Source of the DNA: Fictibacillus terranigra | GTDB taxonomy: Bacteria; Bacillota; Bacilli; Bacillales; Fictibacillaceae | Assembly (NCBI RefSeq): GCF_030412265.1 | Contig: NZ_JAUHLN010000002.1 | Span: forward strand, 1,116,001-1,180,000 | Reading direction: 5' to 3' | Length of the DNA: 64,000 nucleotides | Part shown: positions 1 to 7,901 of the stretch, piece after piece | Layout: each line of letters starts with the position of its first letter | Numbering within the stretch: position 1 is the stretch's first letter | The notes under the pieces: model-generated | Seen by the model: only the letters and a program-made list of their open reading frames with translations | What the model was told of the DNA's origin: nothing | Databases searched by the model: none | Translations under genes and position numbers: made by a program

Positions 1-336
1 GGCTACGACGGCAGCCAGATCAACGGCAAGAAAGAGATTTTTTCTCACCTTGAACCGATCTTCGCGAACCACCCCACCGCAGCTTATGTCTGCAAAGTGA
101 AAAGCATCAAACTGTTAAGCAATGAGACGGCTCTTTTACGGGCGATCGCAGGAATGGTGCCGGACGGGAAAGACGAGCTGAATCCTTCCCTCAATGCTCA
201 CCAGACCCTCCTTGCCGTTAAAACAAATGGAACGTGGAGAATAGAACTCTTTCAAAATACACCTGCCCAATTCCATGGCCGTCCGGATCTTGTTCAGCGA
301 ATGACGGATGAATTGAGGAAGCAGCTATTTGAATGA
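1..336 (+). CDS. SgcJ/EcaC-type SnoaL-like protein, C-terminal part
   Basis: The frame is open from the first base of the window, so the start lies outside it. The visible 111 residues read as the C-terminal half of a SnoaL/NTF2-like alpha+beta fold of the SgcJ/EcaC family: a lysine-rich middle strand, a segment 'ALLRAIAGMVPDGKDELNP', then a strand ending 'WRIELFQNTPAQFHGRP', which is the usual closing motif of this family. Members are small (about 130-150 aa) and of mostly unknown enzymatic role. A GTG at 97 could be mistaken for the start, but the family pattern begins upstream of it. A bidirectional terminator follows. Confidence 0.75.
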   Translation, partial: GYDGSQINGKKEIFSHLEPIFANHPTAAYVCKVKSIKLLSNETALLRAIAGMVPDGKDELNPSLNAHQTLLAVKTNGTWRIELFQNTPAQFHGRPDLVQRMTDELRKQLFE

Positions 337-403
337 GCCGGCTTAAAACCCGCAGATGTGTCCTTGTTCCGATTGAACCGACACATTTTATAACCGAAAC
401 AAC

Positions 404-437
404 AAGGAGTACCATTCAAAAAGGGTACTCCTTTTAC
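404..437. terminator. Bidirectional terminator
   Basis: Inverted repeat AAGGAGTACC (404-413) with GGTACTCCTT (424-433), a short A-rich loop, and T-rich sequence after the plus arm. It sits between the convergent SnoaL-like and SET-domain genes and can serve both. Confidence 0.75.
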
Positions 438-438
438 T

Positions 439-837
439 TCATATGGGCTTAAACCAAAGCTCCCTGTCATCCTCAGGGTCTCCATTGTAATTAACAAGGA
501 TTTCTTCGCCTTCCCGAATGTCTTTATAAGCATAAAAATCAATGTTTAATTCTTTTTTTTTGAGTTTATACCTGGCGTTTGGCGTATAAGAATGGTTAAA
601 CAGTGATCCGTATCCAAGCGCTATCGCGTAACCATCATTCCAGTTAAAGACATAATCCGCCAATACCGTTTTTATCATATATTTGCACTCTTCCTTCGGG
701 CTTGCTATAACAGGAGCACGATGAATCAGCTCTCCTTTTTTTATGTTCCGGGTGGCGAAAATCCCCCGGCCAAACCGTGATTTCCTCACTTCAAACAATG
801 TAAACAAAACCTTTCCTTCATTGATTGTTTTGTTCAT
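439..837 (-). CDS. SET domain-containing protein
   Basis: A 132-residue protein consisting almost only of a SET fold. It begins with 'KSRFGRGIFATRNIKKGELI', the typical SET-I entry strand, and contains 'SLFNHSYTPNARY', equivalent to the NHS core that binds S-adenosylmethionine and substrate, then 'IREGEEILVNYNGD' near the C terminus, the usual EELTxxY-like closing motif. Bacterial single-domain SET proteins are lysine methyltransferase homologues whose targets are mostly unknown. The ATG at 835-837 was chosen because the family starts shortly before the FGRG motif; a TTG at 874-876 is an in-frame alternative. No clear Shine-Dalgarno site is visible, so the start is uncertain. Confidence 0.8.
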   Translation of the reverse strand: MNKTINEGKVLFTLFEVRKSRFGRGIFATRNIKKGELIHRAPVIASPKEECKYMIKTVLADYVFNWNDGYAIALGYGSLFNHSYTPNARYKLKKKELNIDFYAYKDIREGEEILVNYNGDPEDDRELWFKPI

Positions 838-903
838 TATATTCAAAGCGAAAAAGCCCGGTACGGGACAAAACAAAAAGGGCTGGATATATAAGATGGC
901 TTT

Positions 904-1700
904 TCAGGAGGGACGGCGAAAAATCTTGAACGGCTCCAGCTCGGAATCAGCAGGAAAGAGCGGAGTGAACTTGGGATCATTTTGCATTAAGTCAGAAACG
1001 GTTACACATTTGAATCCCCTTTTCTTCAGCTCAGGCAGCACGATATTTAATGCATCAATGGTCTGCCTTCGATTACCGCCTGAATCATGCAGCAGGATAA
1101 TATCTCCATTATGGACATTCGAAAGGATATGGTTCGAAATGTAGCCGGCTCCCGGATTACGCCAGTCTTTTGGATCCTGATGCCACGACCAGAGAATGAT
1201 TTTATACCCATTTTTACTGGAATAGTTAATAATTCTTTTATTCAGTGTTCCGCCTGGTGGCCGAAACAGCTTCACTTCCGTATGCTGAACCTTTTGTATC
1301 ATCTGTTCCGTTTTGTTTACTTCTTTAGAAAACATTCGTTTAGAAGAAAAACAAAAATTATGGGGATGGGTATACGTGTGATCTCCCAATTCATGGCCTT
1401 CTTTAATTTCTCTTTTTATGATATCCGGGTTGTTTTTCATATGCCGCCCGACAAGAAAGTGGCTTTTGCATCATACTTTTTTAGAACATCCAAAATCTTC
1501 GGAGTGTATTTCGGATTCGGCCCATCATCAAATGTGATGGCTACTTCTTTTTTGGGCGTTGGAATGTCCCAGATGACCTGTCCCTTTTTCTCATAATATT
1601 TCCGTTCTACTTTATAGCCAAAGACAGGAGAAGACGGCTGCAGCAGTATAAATCCTGACATGATCCCCAATAGTACAGTCAACCATCTCTTTTGTATCAT
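904..1700 (-). pseudogene. Polysaccharide deacetylase (NodB fold), frameshifted
   Basis: The N-terminal part (1437-1700) has a signal-peptide-like segment and the first NodB motif '[17 protein letters not shown]'. The C-terminal part (904-1440) is in another frame and carries 'GHELGDHTYTHP', 'RPPGG' and 'DIILLHDSGGNR', the remaining metal and catalytic motifs of family 4 carbohydrate esterases. Joining them by restoring one base near 1450-1456 gives 'DAKATF(F)VGRHMKNNP', exactly the expected continuation. A GGGAGGG site precedes a GTG/ATG pair at 1700-1703. Such secreted enzymes remove N-acetyl groups from peptidoglycan or chitin-like glycans. A single missing base may be a sequencing error or a true inactivation. 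Confidence 0.8.
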
Positions 1701-1770
1701 CACCCGTTTCCCTCCCGTCCAATTCCTGTTTATGATGAAGCAAAACGGAGAAAACAATCCGTATAAATGA

Positions 1771-1809
1771 AAAAGGCACCACCGTTTACATAAGGTGGTG
1801 CCTGGCACC
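1771..1809 (-). terminator. Terminator downstream of comK, with 13-bp palindrome
   Basis: GGCACCACC (1775-1783) pairs with GGTGGTGCC (1794-1802); on the minus strand the stem is followed by five T residues. The right arm overlaps GGTGCCTGGCACC (1797-1809), a 13-base palindrome that occurs again at 20515-20527. Confidence 0.7.
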
Positions 1810-1833
1810 CTTACAATTTCTTTTTTGGTTAAG

Positions 1834-2356
1834 TTAAGGCCGGAAAAACCTTTGAACAAAAGGTGTATTATTTTCATTGATCCGTAGTTCCAATATAAAA
1901 CGATAATGTGTGGCACGATGGATTTTAGCTTCAAGCGTACTTTTAACCTGGTTGACTGAAATGAAGGTATCATTTGAAAAGATGATGTCTGATGTGTCAG
2001 AGGAGGTTGCCATGACCTGCTTTACATGAGCCTGGGCAATCCAAATGCAAGTGTCGCTGTTCGGAGATTCAAGAGGTATAAAAAAAGATGCCAAGCTGCT
2101 CACTGATGACGATCGGAGCACGTGACCGAATGCCCATAATGAGTGATGCACCGTCTTTCCGTCCCTTATAACTCGATCCGTAGTAGCCGCAGCTAAATGT
2201 AACAACAGCCTTTGGCTTCCCGCACACACACAGTGTTCTGTCCCTTTCAAGAACCTTCGTATGTACTTTGCCGTACTCATCGTAGAAAGGCAGTAATGCC
2301 ATGGTCTCTGTATTGATCCCATACTGTTTTTTTGAAACCATCACCTTATTTGTCAT
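1834..2356 (-). pseudogene. comK: Competence transcription factor ComK, split by a T7 homopolymer
   Basis: ComK is the master activator of genetic competence in Bacillus. The first part matches B. subtilis ComK around 'SCGYYGSSYKGRKDG' and ends 'EQLGIFFYTS' at a stop. The next frame continues with '[19 protein letters not shown]' and '[19 protein letters not shown]', the matching ComK C-terminal region. The break is exactly at a run of seven T (minus strand, 2080-2086); six T would give one frame of 173 codons, close to the family length of about 190. The ATG at 2354-2356 has a GAGAGGGG site upstream. It could be a real null allele, a slippery phase-variable tract, or a base-calling error. 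Confidence 0.85.
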
Positions 2357-2469
2357 TAACCGCTTACCCCTCTCAATTTGAAAGATCCCCAGCCCCCTGG
2401 TTAATCTAAAACGGCATCCTATCTCAATCACATTCCTCCTTTCTGTGAACGAACGGGGTTCACAACTTA

Positions 2470-2522
2470 ATTATACCAAAAATTCTGAAATTTTCTACAG
2501 CATTTTACAAAATCATCCTTTT
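2470..2522 (-). promoter_or_regulatory. Probable comK promoter region
   Basis: On the minus strand a perfect TATAAT (plus ATTATA, 2470-2475) has no good -35 element. Instead two A/T half-site pairs lie upstream: AAAA...TTTT at 2479-2494 (8-base gap) and AAAA...TTTT at 2509-2522 (6-base gap). ComK boxes have the form AAAA-N5-TTTT and comK is autoactivated, so these are imperfect candidates only. Confidence 0.35.
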
Positions 2523-2647
2523 ATCTGTGAAAAAAGACTCATTCCTACACAAAAAAAAGTGTCTGTTTCAATTTTTTTCAGAATAAATTCCTTCACTTCC
2601 AGGCCATAATCTTGCTGAAACAATGCAGCATATCCCGGCCTCCTCCG

Positions 2648-2857
2648 TTATTTCTGTTCCATGGCCTCCGCTTTTTTTATTCGGTCCCACTGCTTTCTCG
2701 CATCTTCTTTTAACTTTTGGTTCGTACTGCTGTTCAGATCCTGAGCTGTTGCTCTCACCAATCGCTTTCCCTGAAAGTCCATAAATTGAATGATAATTTC
2801 ATTAGTAACCGCCATCCTTTCCTTATACATAAAATGATAGCGAATGTGCTCATCCAA
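2648..2857 (-). CDS. Small SOS-controlled protein of unknown function
   Basis: A 69-residue, highly charged soluble protein with no membrane segment; its C-terminal half is helical and rich in Lys/Glu/Asp ('NQKLKEDARKQWDRIKKA'). I do not recognise the family. The TTG at 2855-2857 was preferred over a GTG at 2864-2866 because AGGGGGTG lies six bases before the TTG, while it overlaps the GTG. A near-consensus promoter and a perfect LexA box sit directly upstream, so it is probably induced by DNA damage. It lies next to comK. It is not YneA (no LysM domain, no transmembrane helix) and I see no YolD-type motif. Confidence 0.7.
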   Translation of the reverse strand: MDEHIRYHFMYKERMAVTNEIIIQFMDFQGKRLVRATAQDLNSSTNQKLKEDARKQWDRIKKAEAMEQK

Positions 2858-2877
2858 ATTTACCACCCCCTAACAAA

Positions 2878-2921
2878 CGAACATTTGTTCTCATTATAAA
2901 ATAACACTCTGCCCTTTACAA
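2878..2921 (-). promoter_or_regulatory. LexA (SOS) box on a sigma-A promoter
   Basis: Minus-strand -35 TTGTAA (plus 2916-2921), 17-base spacer, -10 TATAAT (plus 2893-2898). Immediately downstream is CGAACATTTGTTCT (2878-2891), which fits the Bacillus LexA/DinR consensus CGAAC-N4-GTTC in both arms. The position, just after the -10, is ideal for repression. Confidence 0.85.
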
Positions 2922-3029
2922 TGTATTTTTAATTTATAGTACAATTTCTATATATTGGATATAAATGGTATAATTACAATTCATATGACCGTCCTCTTCT
3001 CATTAATTCAAAAACAGGAGGGTGATCTG

Positions 3030-3149
3030 ATGAAAAAGTTTTCATATTGCGGCCCAATAAAACAGGGAGACTCAGAACTGAGTCTCCCTCTTCATTGGCT
3101 GGCAAACAGAAGCACTAAAAATTATATTGATCAATATTGTCTTTTGTAA
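3030..3149 (+). CDS. Possible 39-residue peptide with strong RBS
   Basis: The ATG at 3030 follows AGGAGGGTGATCTG, one of the best ribosome binding sites in the window, and a TATAAT-like element occurs near 2970. The peptide starts [17 protein letters not shown] and ends at 3149. It is doubtful because its codons run through a terminator hairpin (3065-3088) and overlap the 3' end of lsrB on the other strand. It may be a real small protein or the head of a gene whose body was lost. Confidence 0.3.
   Translation: MKKFSYCGPIKQGDSELSLPLHWLANRSTKNYIDQYCLL
3065..3088 (-). terminator. Terminator of the lsrACDB operon
   Basis: Perfect 11-bp stem GGGAGACTCAG / CTGAGTCTCCC with a 2-base loop; on the minus strand it is followed by TGTTTTATT. 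It lies 26 bases past the lsrB stop codon. Confidence 0.85.
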
Positions 3150-4170
3150 AAATCACACGTTCAGGCAACAGGATGATGCCGCTGTCTTTAGCGGTATAAT
3201 CGTACCCCTGAACGGTATTCGGCTCAATTTTTACTTTCCCGATTCCAGGTACATCGAACGAGTCGCCAACTTTTAGATGTTTTCCTTTGACCGTCATCAG
3301 ATAGGAAACGTAGGCAGCGAGCGCTCCCTGCTGTTTGACATCCCATAAGCCAAATTGTTTTACCGTACCTCGTTTAACAAAATCCCGCATGACATTTGGT
3401 GTTGAGAATCCCGTTACCGTTACCTTTCCGGATTTTTTCAGATTTTCAGCGGCTTGTGCCATGGCCGGCAGAGCCGTCGCATCCGGACAGATGACCGCAT
3501 CTACATCAGGATAGGTTTTCAAGATCCCTTCACCCACGGATAATGATTTTTGGGCATTATTCTCACCATACTGGGTGGTAACTATTTTCCATCCTGGATA
3601 TTTTTTTGCGATGATGTCTTTTGCTTCCTTGACCCATTGATTTTGATCCGTAACCGTCGGGCTGGAATAGAAAAAAGCTACTTTGCCTTTATCTCCGATC
3701 TGAGAAGCCGTCATATCAATGAGAAGCTGCCCAAGCTGCTGAGGAGTACCCTGGTTAATATAGAACGAACGGTCCTTTGGATTCACATCTGAATCCCAGG
3801 TCAGCACCTTAACTCCTTTTTGCCTAGCACGCTTCAATGTTTGAGAGAGGCCGTCAACAGAGGTGGAAGATACCATGATCGCATCATACCCCTGGTTCAC
3901 AAAACTGTTAATGTACTTGACTTGCCCGGAAACTGTAGCTTCTGAGGGGCCGTCATATTTCAATTTAACACCGAGTTTGTCAGCCATTTCCTTTGCCCCT
4001 TCACCACCAGAAGTGAAGAACCCCACTCCAGTCAGCTTTGGTATGAACGCAAGCTTCACATCCTTGGCCTCCTTGGCCTTTTGTTTGGTGTCACCGCTGC
4101 TGCAGGCTGCCAACAATGAGATCATTAGTGCAAAAATAAGGAACAAGGATAAGGCACTTCTTCTTTTCAT
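3115..4170 (-). CDS. lsrB: AI-2 ABC transporter substrate-binding lipoprotein LsrB
   Basis: A 351-residue extracellular lipoprotein that captures the quorum signal autoinducer-2 and hands it to the LsrACD importer. The N terminus has a charged start, hydrophobic core and lipobox LLAAC with the lipidated Cys at residue 23. The mature part is a periplasmic-binding-protein type I fold with '[15 protein letters not shown]', '[19 protein letters not shown]', '[20 protein letters not shown]' and '[18 protein letters not shown]', matching LsrB rather than ribose-binding RbsB. It is the last gene of lsrACDB, 12 bases after lsrD, and a strong terminator follows. The family and the whole neighbourhood agree on AI-2 as ligand. 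Confidence 0.9.
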   Translation of the reverse strand: MKRRSALSLFLIFALMISLLAACSSGDTKQKAKEAKDVKLAFIPKLTGVGFFTSGGEGAKEMADKLGVKLKYDGPSEATVSGQVKYINSFVNQGYDAIMVSSTSVDGLSQTLKRARQKGVKVLTWDSDVNPKDRSFYINQGTPQQLGQLLIDMTASQIGDKGKVAFFYSSPTVTDQNQWVKEAKDIIAKKYPGWKIVTTQYGENNAQKSLSVGEGILKTYPDVDAVICPDATALPAMAQAAENLKKSGKVTVTGFSTPNVMRDFVKRGTVKQFGLWDVKQQGALAAYVSYLMTVKGKHLKVGDSFDVPGIGKVKIEPNTVQGYDYTAKDSGIILLPERVIFTKDNIDQYNF

Positions 4171-4182
4171 CTCATTTCCCCC

Positions 4183-5184
4183 TTAGTACATAAGATCAGA
4201 CGAATTCGATTTCCTTTGCCTAAACCATTGCATGACTTTCTGAAATGAACTTTGCCTTGCCATGACTGACAAGATGAGCATCGCTCCAATGACAATACTC
4301 GCCTGTTCACTCGTCAGACCGATCGCTTGAAGGCCATACTGCATAAAACCGATGACAATACTGGCCAGCACTGTACCTGCGATCGATCCTCTGCCGCCGA
4401 TAATGCTCGTTCCTCCCAGAACCACTGCAGTAATAACAGGCAATACAGCTTCAGAACCTAGATCTGCACGTGCTGAACTGAAGTAAGATGTGAGCAGTAT
4501 GCCGCTTAAACCACCTCCCAATCCGGATAAGATATACGTGCTTAGCGATATCCATTTGATGCGCAAGCCGCTATATAAGGCAGCCTTGCTGTTAATACCG
4601 ACAAGATAGACACTTCTTCCATATTTCATAAAGTGGAGCAAAGTACAAAAAGCAGCAGTCATAACGAACAAGAACCAAACCGGGTTAGGAACTCCGAGGA
4701 AGCTTCCATTGCCAAGCTGCACGAACGCATCCGGAAACCCGCTGATTCCTTCATAGCCGGATGCCTTGGATCCGCCGGAAATAACAAGTGCTAATCCAGA
4801 AAAAAGAAACATACTCCCTAATGTCACCACAAGCGGCTGTACTCTGCTGTACAAAATGATCAGGCCATTGAACAAGCCGGCAGCCAGCCCGCAGAAGATC
4901 GCAATGATTACAGCCAGCCAAACATTCACTCCATGTGACCAAGAGACTCCCAGAATGATTGAGCAAAGACCCATGATCGAACCGATGGAAACATCAATTC
5001 CTCCTGAGATAATGACAAGTGTCATGGGAATAGCCGCTATGCTGATAAACATAAAATCGTTCATACTGAACAGAAGGTTATTCACATGAAGAAATCCCGG
5101 ACTAATCCATCCAAAAATGGCAATTTCAACAATGAATAGAAGCAGCAGAAAGAACTCCCATCTATAGAACCACTTTATCTTCAT
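4183..5184 (-). CDS. lsrD: AI-2 ABC transporter permease LsrD
   Basis: A 333-residue polytopic membrane protein of the ribose/AI-2 permease family (BPD_transp_2). Motifs 'ISGGIDVSIGSIMGL' (residues about 58-72), 'YLVGINSKAALYSGL' and 'VVLGGTSIIGGRGSIAGT' are the conserved substrate-channel and EAA-like segments. It overlaps the end of lsrC by 23 bases and precedes lsrB, so expression is coupled. It forms the import channel together with LsrC, energised by LsrA. The short basic tail after the last helix is normal. LsrC and LsrD are close paralogues; the assignment follows operon order. Confidence 0.88.
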   Translation of the reverse strand: MKIKWFYRWEFFLLLLFIVEIAIFGWISPGFLHVNNLLFSMNDFMFISIAAIPMTLVIISGGIDVSIGSIMGLCSIILGVSWSHGVNVWLAVIIAIFCGLAAGLFNGLIILYSRVQPLVVTLGSMFLFSGLALVISGGSKASGYEGISGFPDAFVQLGNGSFLGVPNPVWFLFVMTAAFCTLLHFMKYGRSVYLVGINSKAALYSGLRIKWISLSTYILSGLGGGLSGILLTSYFSSARADLGSEAVLPVITAVVLGGTSIIGGRGSIAGTVLASIVIGFMQYGLQAIGLTSEQASIVIGAMLILSVMARQSSFQKVMQWFRQRKSNSSDLMY

Positions 5185-6202
5185 ATCCGTCCTCTCCTGA
5201 CTTCGGTAGTTTAGAACGGTTCATATCTTCCTGTTCCTGCTTTTTCTTTTTTCCGTTTCCTTTCAGCCAAAGCTGAAACCGGCTGTCACCTGTCACGATT
5301 AAAAGAAGAAGAAATCCCGATATGGCATTATTCCAGTAAGCCGGAACCTTTAAAAAGACTAAAGAATGATTGATCACCTCAAGAAAGATGGCTCCCAGCG
5401 CTGCACCAAATAAAGAACCCTGGCCTCCTGACAGACTTACACCGCCAAGTACGGCTGCAGCAATGACCTGTAATTCAATTCCTGAACCTGTTTGATTCGG
5501 TACAAAACCGATATTCATGACAAACAGACAAGCAGCAATCGAGGCCGACAGACCCGAAAAAGTAAAGGCAAGCACTGTAATAAAGCGGACAGGAAGCCCG
5601 ATCAGCCTTGCTCCTGCCTCATTATCTCCTACAGCATAAAAGTAACGGCCCACCGAAAATCTTGAGAGAAAAATAAAGGCCAATACAGCCGCAATCCCCC
5701 CGATCCAAACCGGAAGCTGGATGCCTAGAAAAGCGGCCGCCGACAGTTCTTTAAAATAGTGCGGGATGTCCTCGATCCATCTTCCCTCTGTATAAAACAG
5801 CATATAACCCCTTACAATCCCGAGAGTCCCCAGTGTCATTATGATAGATGGGATGCGAAAGAATGAAACACCCAATCCATTGGCCGCCCCAATGCATAAA
5901 CCGATAACCAATGCTGCACCTACAGCAAGATATCCTGACACCCCATGAGAAAGCAATATTCCGCAGACAGCTGCAGAAAGACCCATTGTTGATCCGACGG
6001 ATACGTCAATATTCGCTGTTAATAAAACAAAGGATTGCCCAACCGCTAAAACGAGCAGGATCATGCTGGATTTTAAAATCAAACCGAGAGAATCCCCGCT
6101 TGTGAATGCAGGATTAACGATCCCAATACAGCCCACAAATAAAAAGATGAACAAAAGGATAGACGCCTCTCTAATTTGCAACAGCCTCGAAAGAACCTTC
6201 AT
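5162..6202 (-). CDS. lsrC: AI-2 ABC transporter permease LsrC
   Basis: A 346-residue permease with about nine or ten hydrophobic segments, paired with LsrD. Family motifs 'LLTANIDVSVGSTMGLSA', 'YAVGDNEAGARLIGL' and 'AVLGGVSLSGGQGSLFGA' are in the expected order. The start ATG overlaps the lsrA stop as ATGA (6199-6202), a typical translational coupling. The C-terminal tail is unusually polar ('KGNGKKKKQEQEDMNRSKL') and its coding region contains the start of lsrD. Function: one half of the transmembrane channel for autoinducer-2 uptake. Confidence 0.88.
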   Translation of the reverse strand: MKVLSRLLQIREASILLFIFLFVGCIGIVNPAFTSGDSLGLILKSSMILLVLAVGQSFVLLTANIDVSVGSTMGLSAAVCGILLSHGVSGYLAVGAALVIGLCIGAANGLGVSFFRIPSIIMTLGTLGIVRGYMLFYTEGRWIEDIPHYFKELSAAAFLGIQLPVWIGGIAAVLAFIFLSRFSVGRYFYAVGDNEAGARLIGLPVRFITVLAFTFSGLSASIAACLFVMNIGFVPNQTGSGIELQVIAAAVLGGVSLSGGQGSLFGAALGAIFLEVINHSLVFLKVPAYWNNAISGFLLLLIVTGDSRFQLWLKGNGKKKKQEQEDMNRSKLPKSGEDGYEDKVVL

Positions 6203-7707
6203 GGAGCAGTTACCTCCTCTTCTACACCGAAGGAAGCACTCGTGATTTGATCAAGTGTAATGGCATCGTTCTCCAGTTTTTTGACGAGCTTTCCTTCGTG
6301 CATAACCCAAACATGGTCACTCAGGGCCATTATTTCTTCAGGATCAGAGGAAATAAGAACGATGCTGATTCCTTTTTTCTTCAGCTCTGAAATTAATTCA
6401 TAGATATCCATCCGTGCACTCGCATCGATCCCTCTAGTAGGCTCATCAAACAGAATGACTTTTGGATCGGCAGCGAGAAATTTTCCTAACACAATTTTTT
6501 GCTGATTTCCTCCTGATAGAGACTCGGCAGACTGGCAGCTATTTAACGCCCTGATACTAAGCTGTCTGAGGTACTGTTCCGCTATCTTTTGTTCTTGCTT
6601 AAACGGAAGGAACCATCCTTTCCCTTTATGCAGTATGGCTGAGGTTAAATTTCCTTTTAGCGAAGCAATCGAAAATACGCCATGAGCACTCCGATCTTCC
6701 GGTATATAAACGAGGCCTCTGTCGATTCGCTCTCTGACAGATAAAGTGGATATATCTTCCCCGTCGAGAAAAACTTCTCCTGAAACACACTGTGATATGC
6801 CAAAAATCGCTTCGGCGAGTTCAGTCCTCCCTGCCCCGACAATTCCGGCAATCCCTGCCACTTCACCCCTCAACACATTGAACGACACAGACCGAAACCG
6901 CTTTCCAAAAAGGGTTTTAACAGTTAAAATTGGAGTTTTGTCCTCTGTCTTTTCCTCCTGTTTACAATGATCTACTGACATTGTTGAACCAAACGTTTTC
7001 CCTTCCGGCATCAGGTTCTGAATCAGCTTTTCATAGGAAAAATGAGAAACTGGGCCTGAAGCACTGATCACTCCGTCGCGCAAAACGGAAATATGATGAG
7101 CAAGCTCAAAGATTTCCGAAAAGCGGTGTGTAATATATACAATTCCTTTTCCGCTATGTGCCAGCTGTTTGACGATTTTAAAAAGGCTCGAAATTTCATG
7201 GTGGGTTAGTGTCGAGGTCGGCTCATCCAAGATCAGCAACTCAGCATCACGCATTAGCCCCCTCAGTAATTCCACCAGCTGCTGCTCGGCAATGGACAGG
7301 CTGGAAGCTAAACGAGAAAGATCCAAATTCCATCCCAGTGTAGAATTTAGTTCTCTCATCTTTTGTTTCAACACTTTCTTCGTCTGTTTGAGGCCAATCG
7401 AAATGTTTTCCTCCACGGTCATATTCGGAAAGATTAATGGTTCTTGCGGAACGAGGTAAACACCTTTCTTATGTGCCTCTCCAGGAGAGTTAAACTGCAC
7501 CGGCTCCCCTTTCATAAACAATTGTCCGGAGTCTGCCTGATAAAGCCCCGTAATAATTTTCATTAACGTAGATTTACCTGCTCCATTGCCTCCTATCAAT
7601 GCATGAATTTGGCCGGATAATACATTCATGTCCACGCCTTTTAACACGAGATTCTCAGAAAATTGCTTTTTGATCTCCGACATTTGTAACAGGGATTCCT
7701 TACCCAT
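6199..7707 (-). CDS. lsrA: AI-2 ABC transporter ATPase LsrA (two cassettes)
   Basis: A 502-residue double ATP-binding cassette protein. Cassette 1: Walker A GGNGAGKST (residues 39-47), signature variant LSIAEQQ, Walker B 'LLILDEPTSTLT'. Cassette 2: degenerate Walker A GIVGAGRTE, intact signature LSGGNQQ, Walker B 'VILFDEPTRGID'. This two-cassette layout with a degenerate second P-loop is typical of sugar and AI-2 importers (RbsA/LsrA). The ATG at 7705-7707 has GGCAGGTGAA upstream. It is the first gene of the leftward operon, divergent from lsrR, so the 7.7-7.9 kb spacer should hold both promoters. Confidence 0.9.
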   Translation of the reverse strand: MGKESLLQMSEIKKQFSENLVLKGVDMNVLSGQIHALIGGNGAGKSTLMKIITGLYQADSGQLFMKGEPVQFNSPGEAHKKGVYLVPQEPLIFPNMTVEENISIGLKQTKKVLKQKMRELNSTLGWNLDLSRLASSLSIAEQQLVELLRGLMRDAELLILDEPTSTLTHHEISSLFKIVKQLAHSGKGIVYITHRFSEIFELAHHISVLRDGVISASGPVSHFSYEKLIQNLMPEGKTFGSTMSVDHCKQEEKTEDKTPILTVKTLFGKRFRSVSFNVLRGEVAGIAGIVGAGRTELAEAIFGISQCVSGEVFLDGEDISTLSVRERIDRGLVYIPEDRSAHGVFSIASLKGNLTSAILHKGKGWFLPFKQEQKIAEQYLRQLSIRALNSCQSAESLSGGNQQKIVLGKFLAADPKVILFDEPTRGIDASARMDIYELISELKKKGISIVLISSDPEEIMALSDHVWVMHEGKLVKKLENDAITLDQITSASFGVEEEVTAP

Positions 7708-7901
7708 TGAATTCACCTGCCTTCCAATCAAACAATTTTTATACCATTTAGTTTTTGTTCGAAAAGAAAAGTTGTATTTGTAGCATTTTATCTTACTGAA
7801 TGATTCCTTAGAACCAATTTTCCATGCATTGAAGGCGGTCATAATCATTTTTGGCAGAACATATGTTGAAGCAACGGTCATATGTGGAAAGGATGGAACA
7901 C
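7708..7901. promoter_or_regulatory. Divergent lsrA/lsrR control region with candidate LsrR sites
   Basis: The 194-bp spacer between the divergent transcription units is AT-rich. Just before lsrR it holds CATATGT twice (7860-7866 and 7879-7885), 19 bases apart, the first inside the palindrome AACATATGTT. LsrR-type (SorC family) repressors bind such intergenic repeats and are released by phospho-AI-2. Identification as the operator is an inference; no promoter elements close to consensus were certain. Confidence 0.45.
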
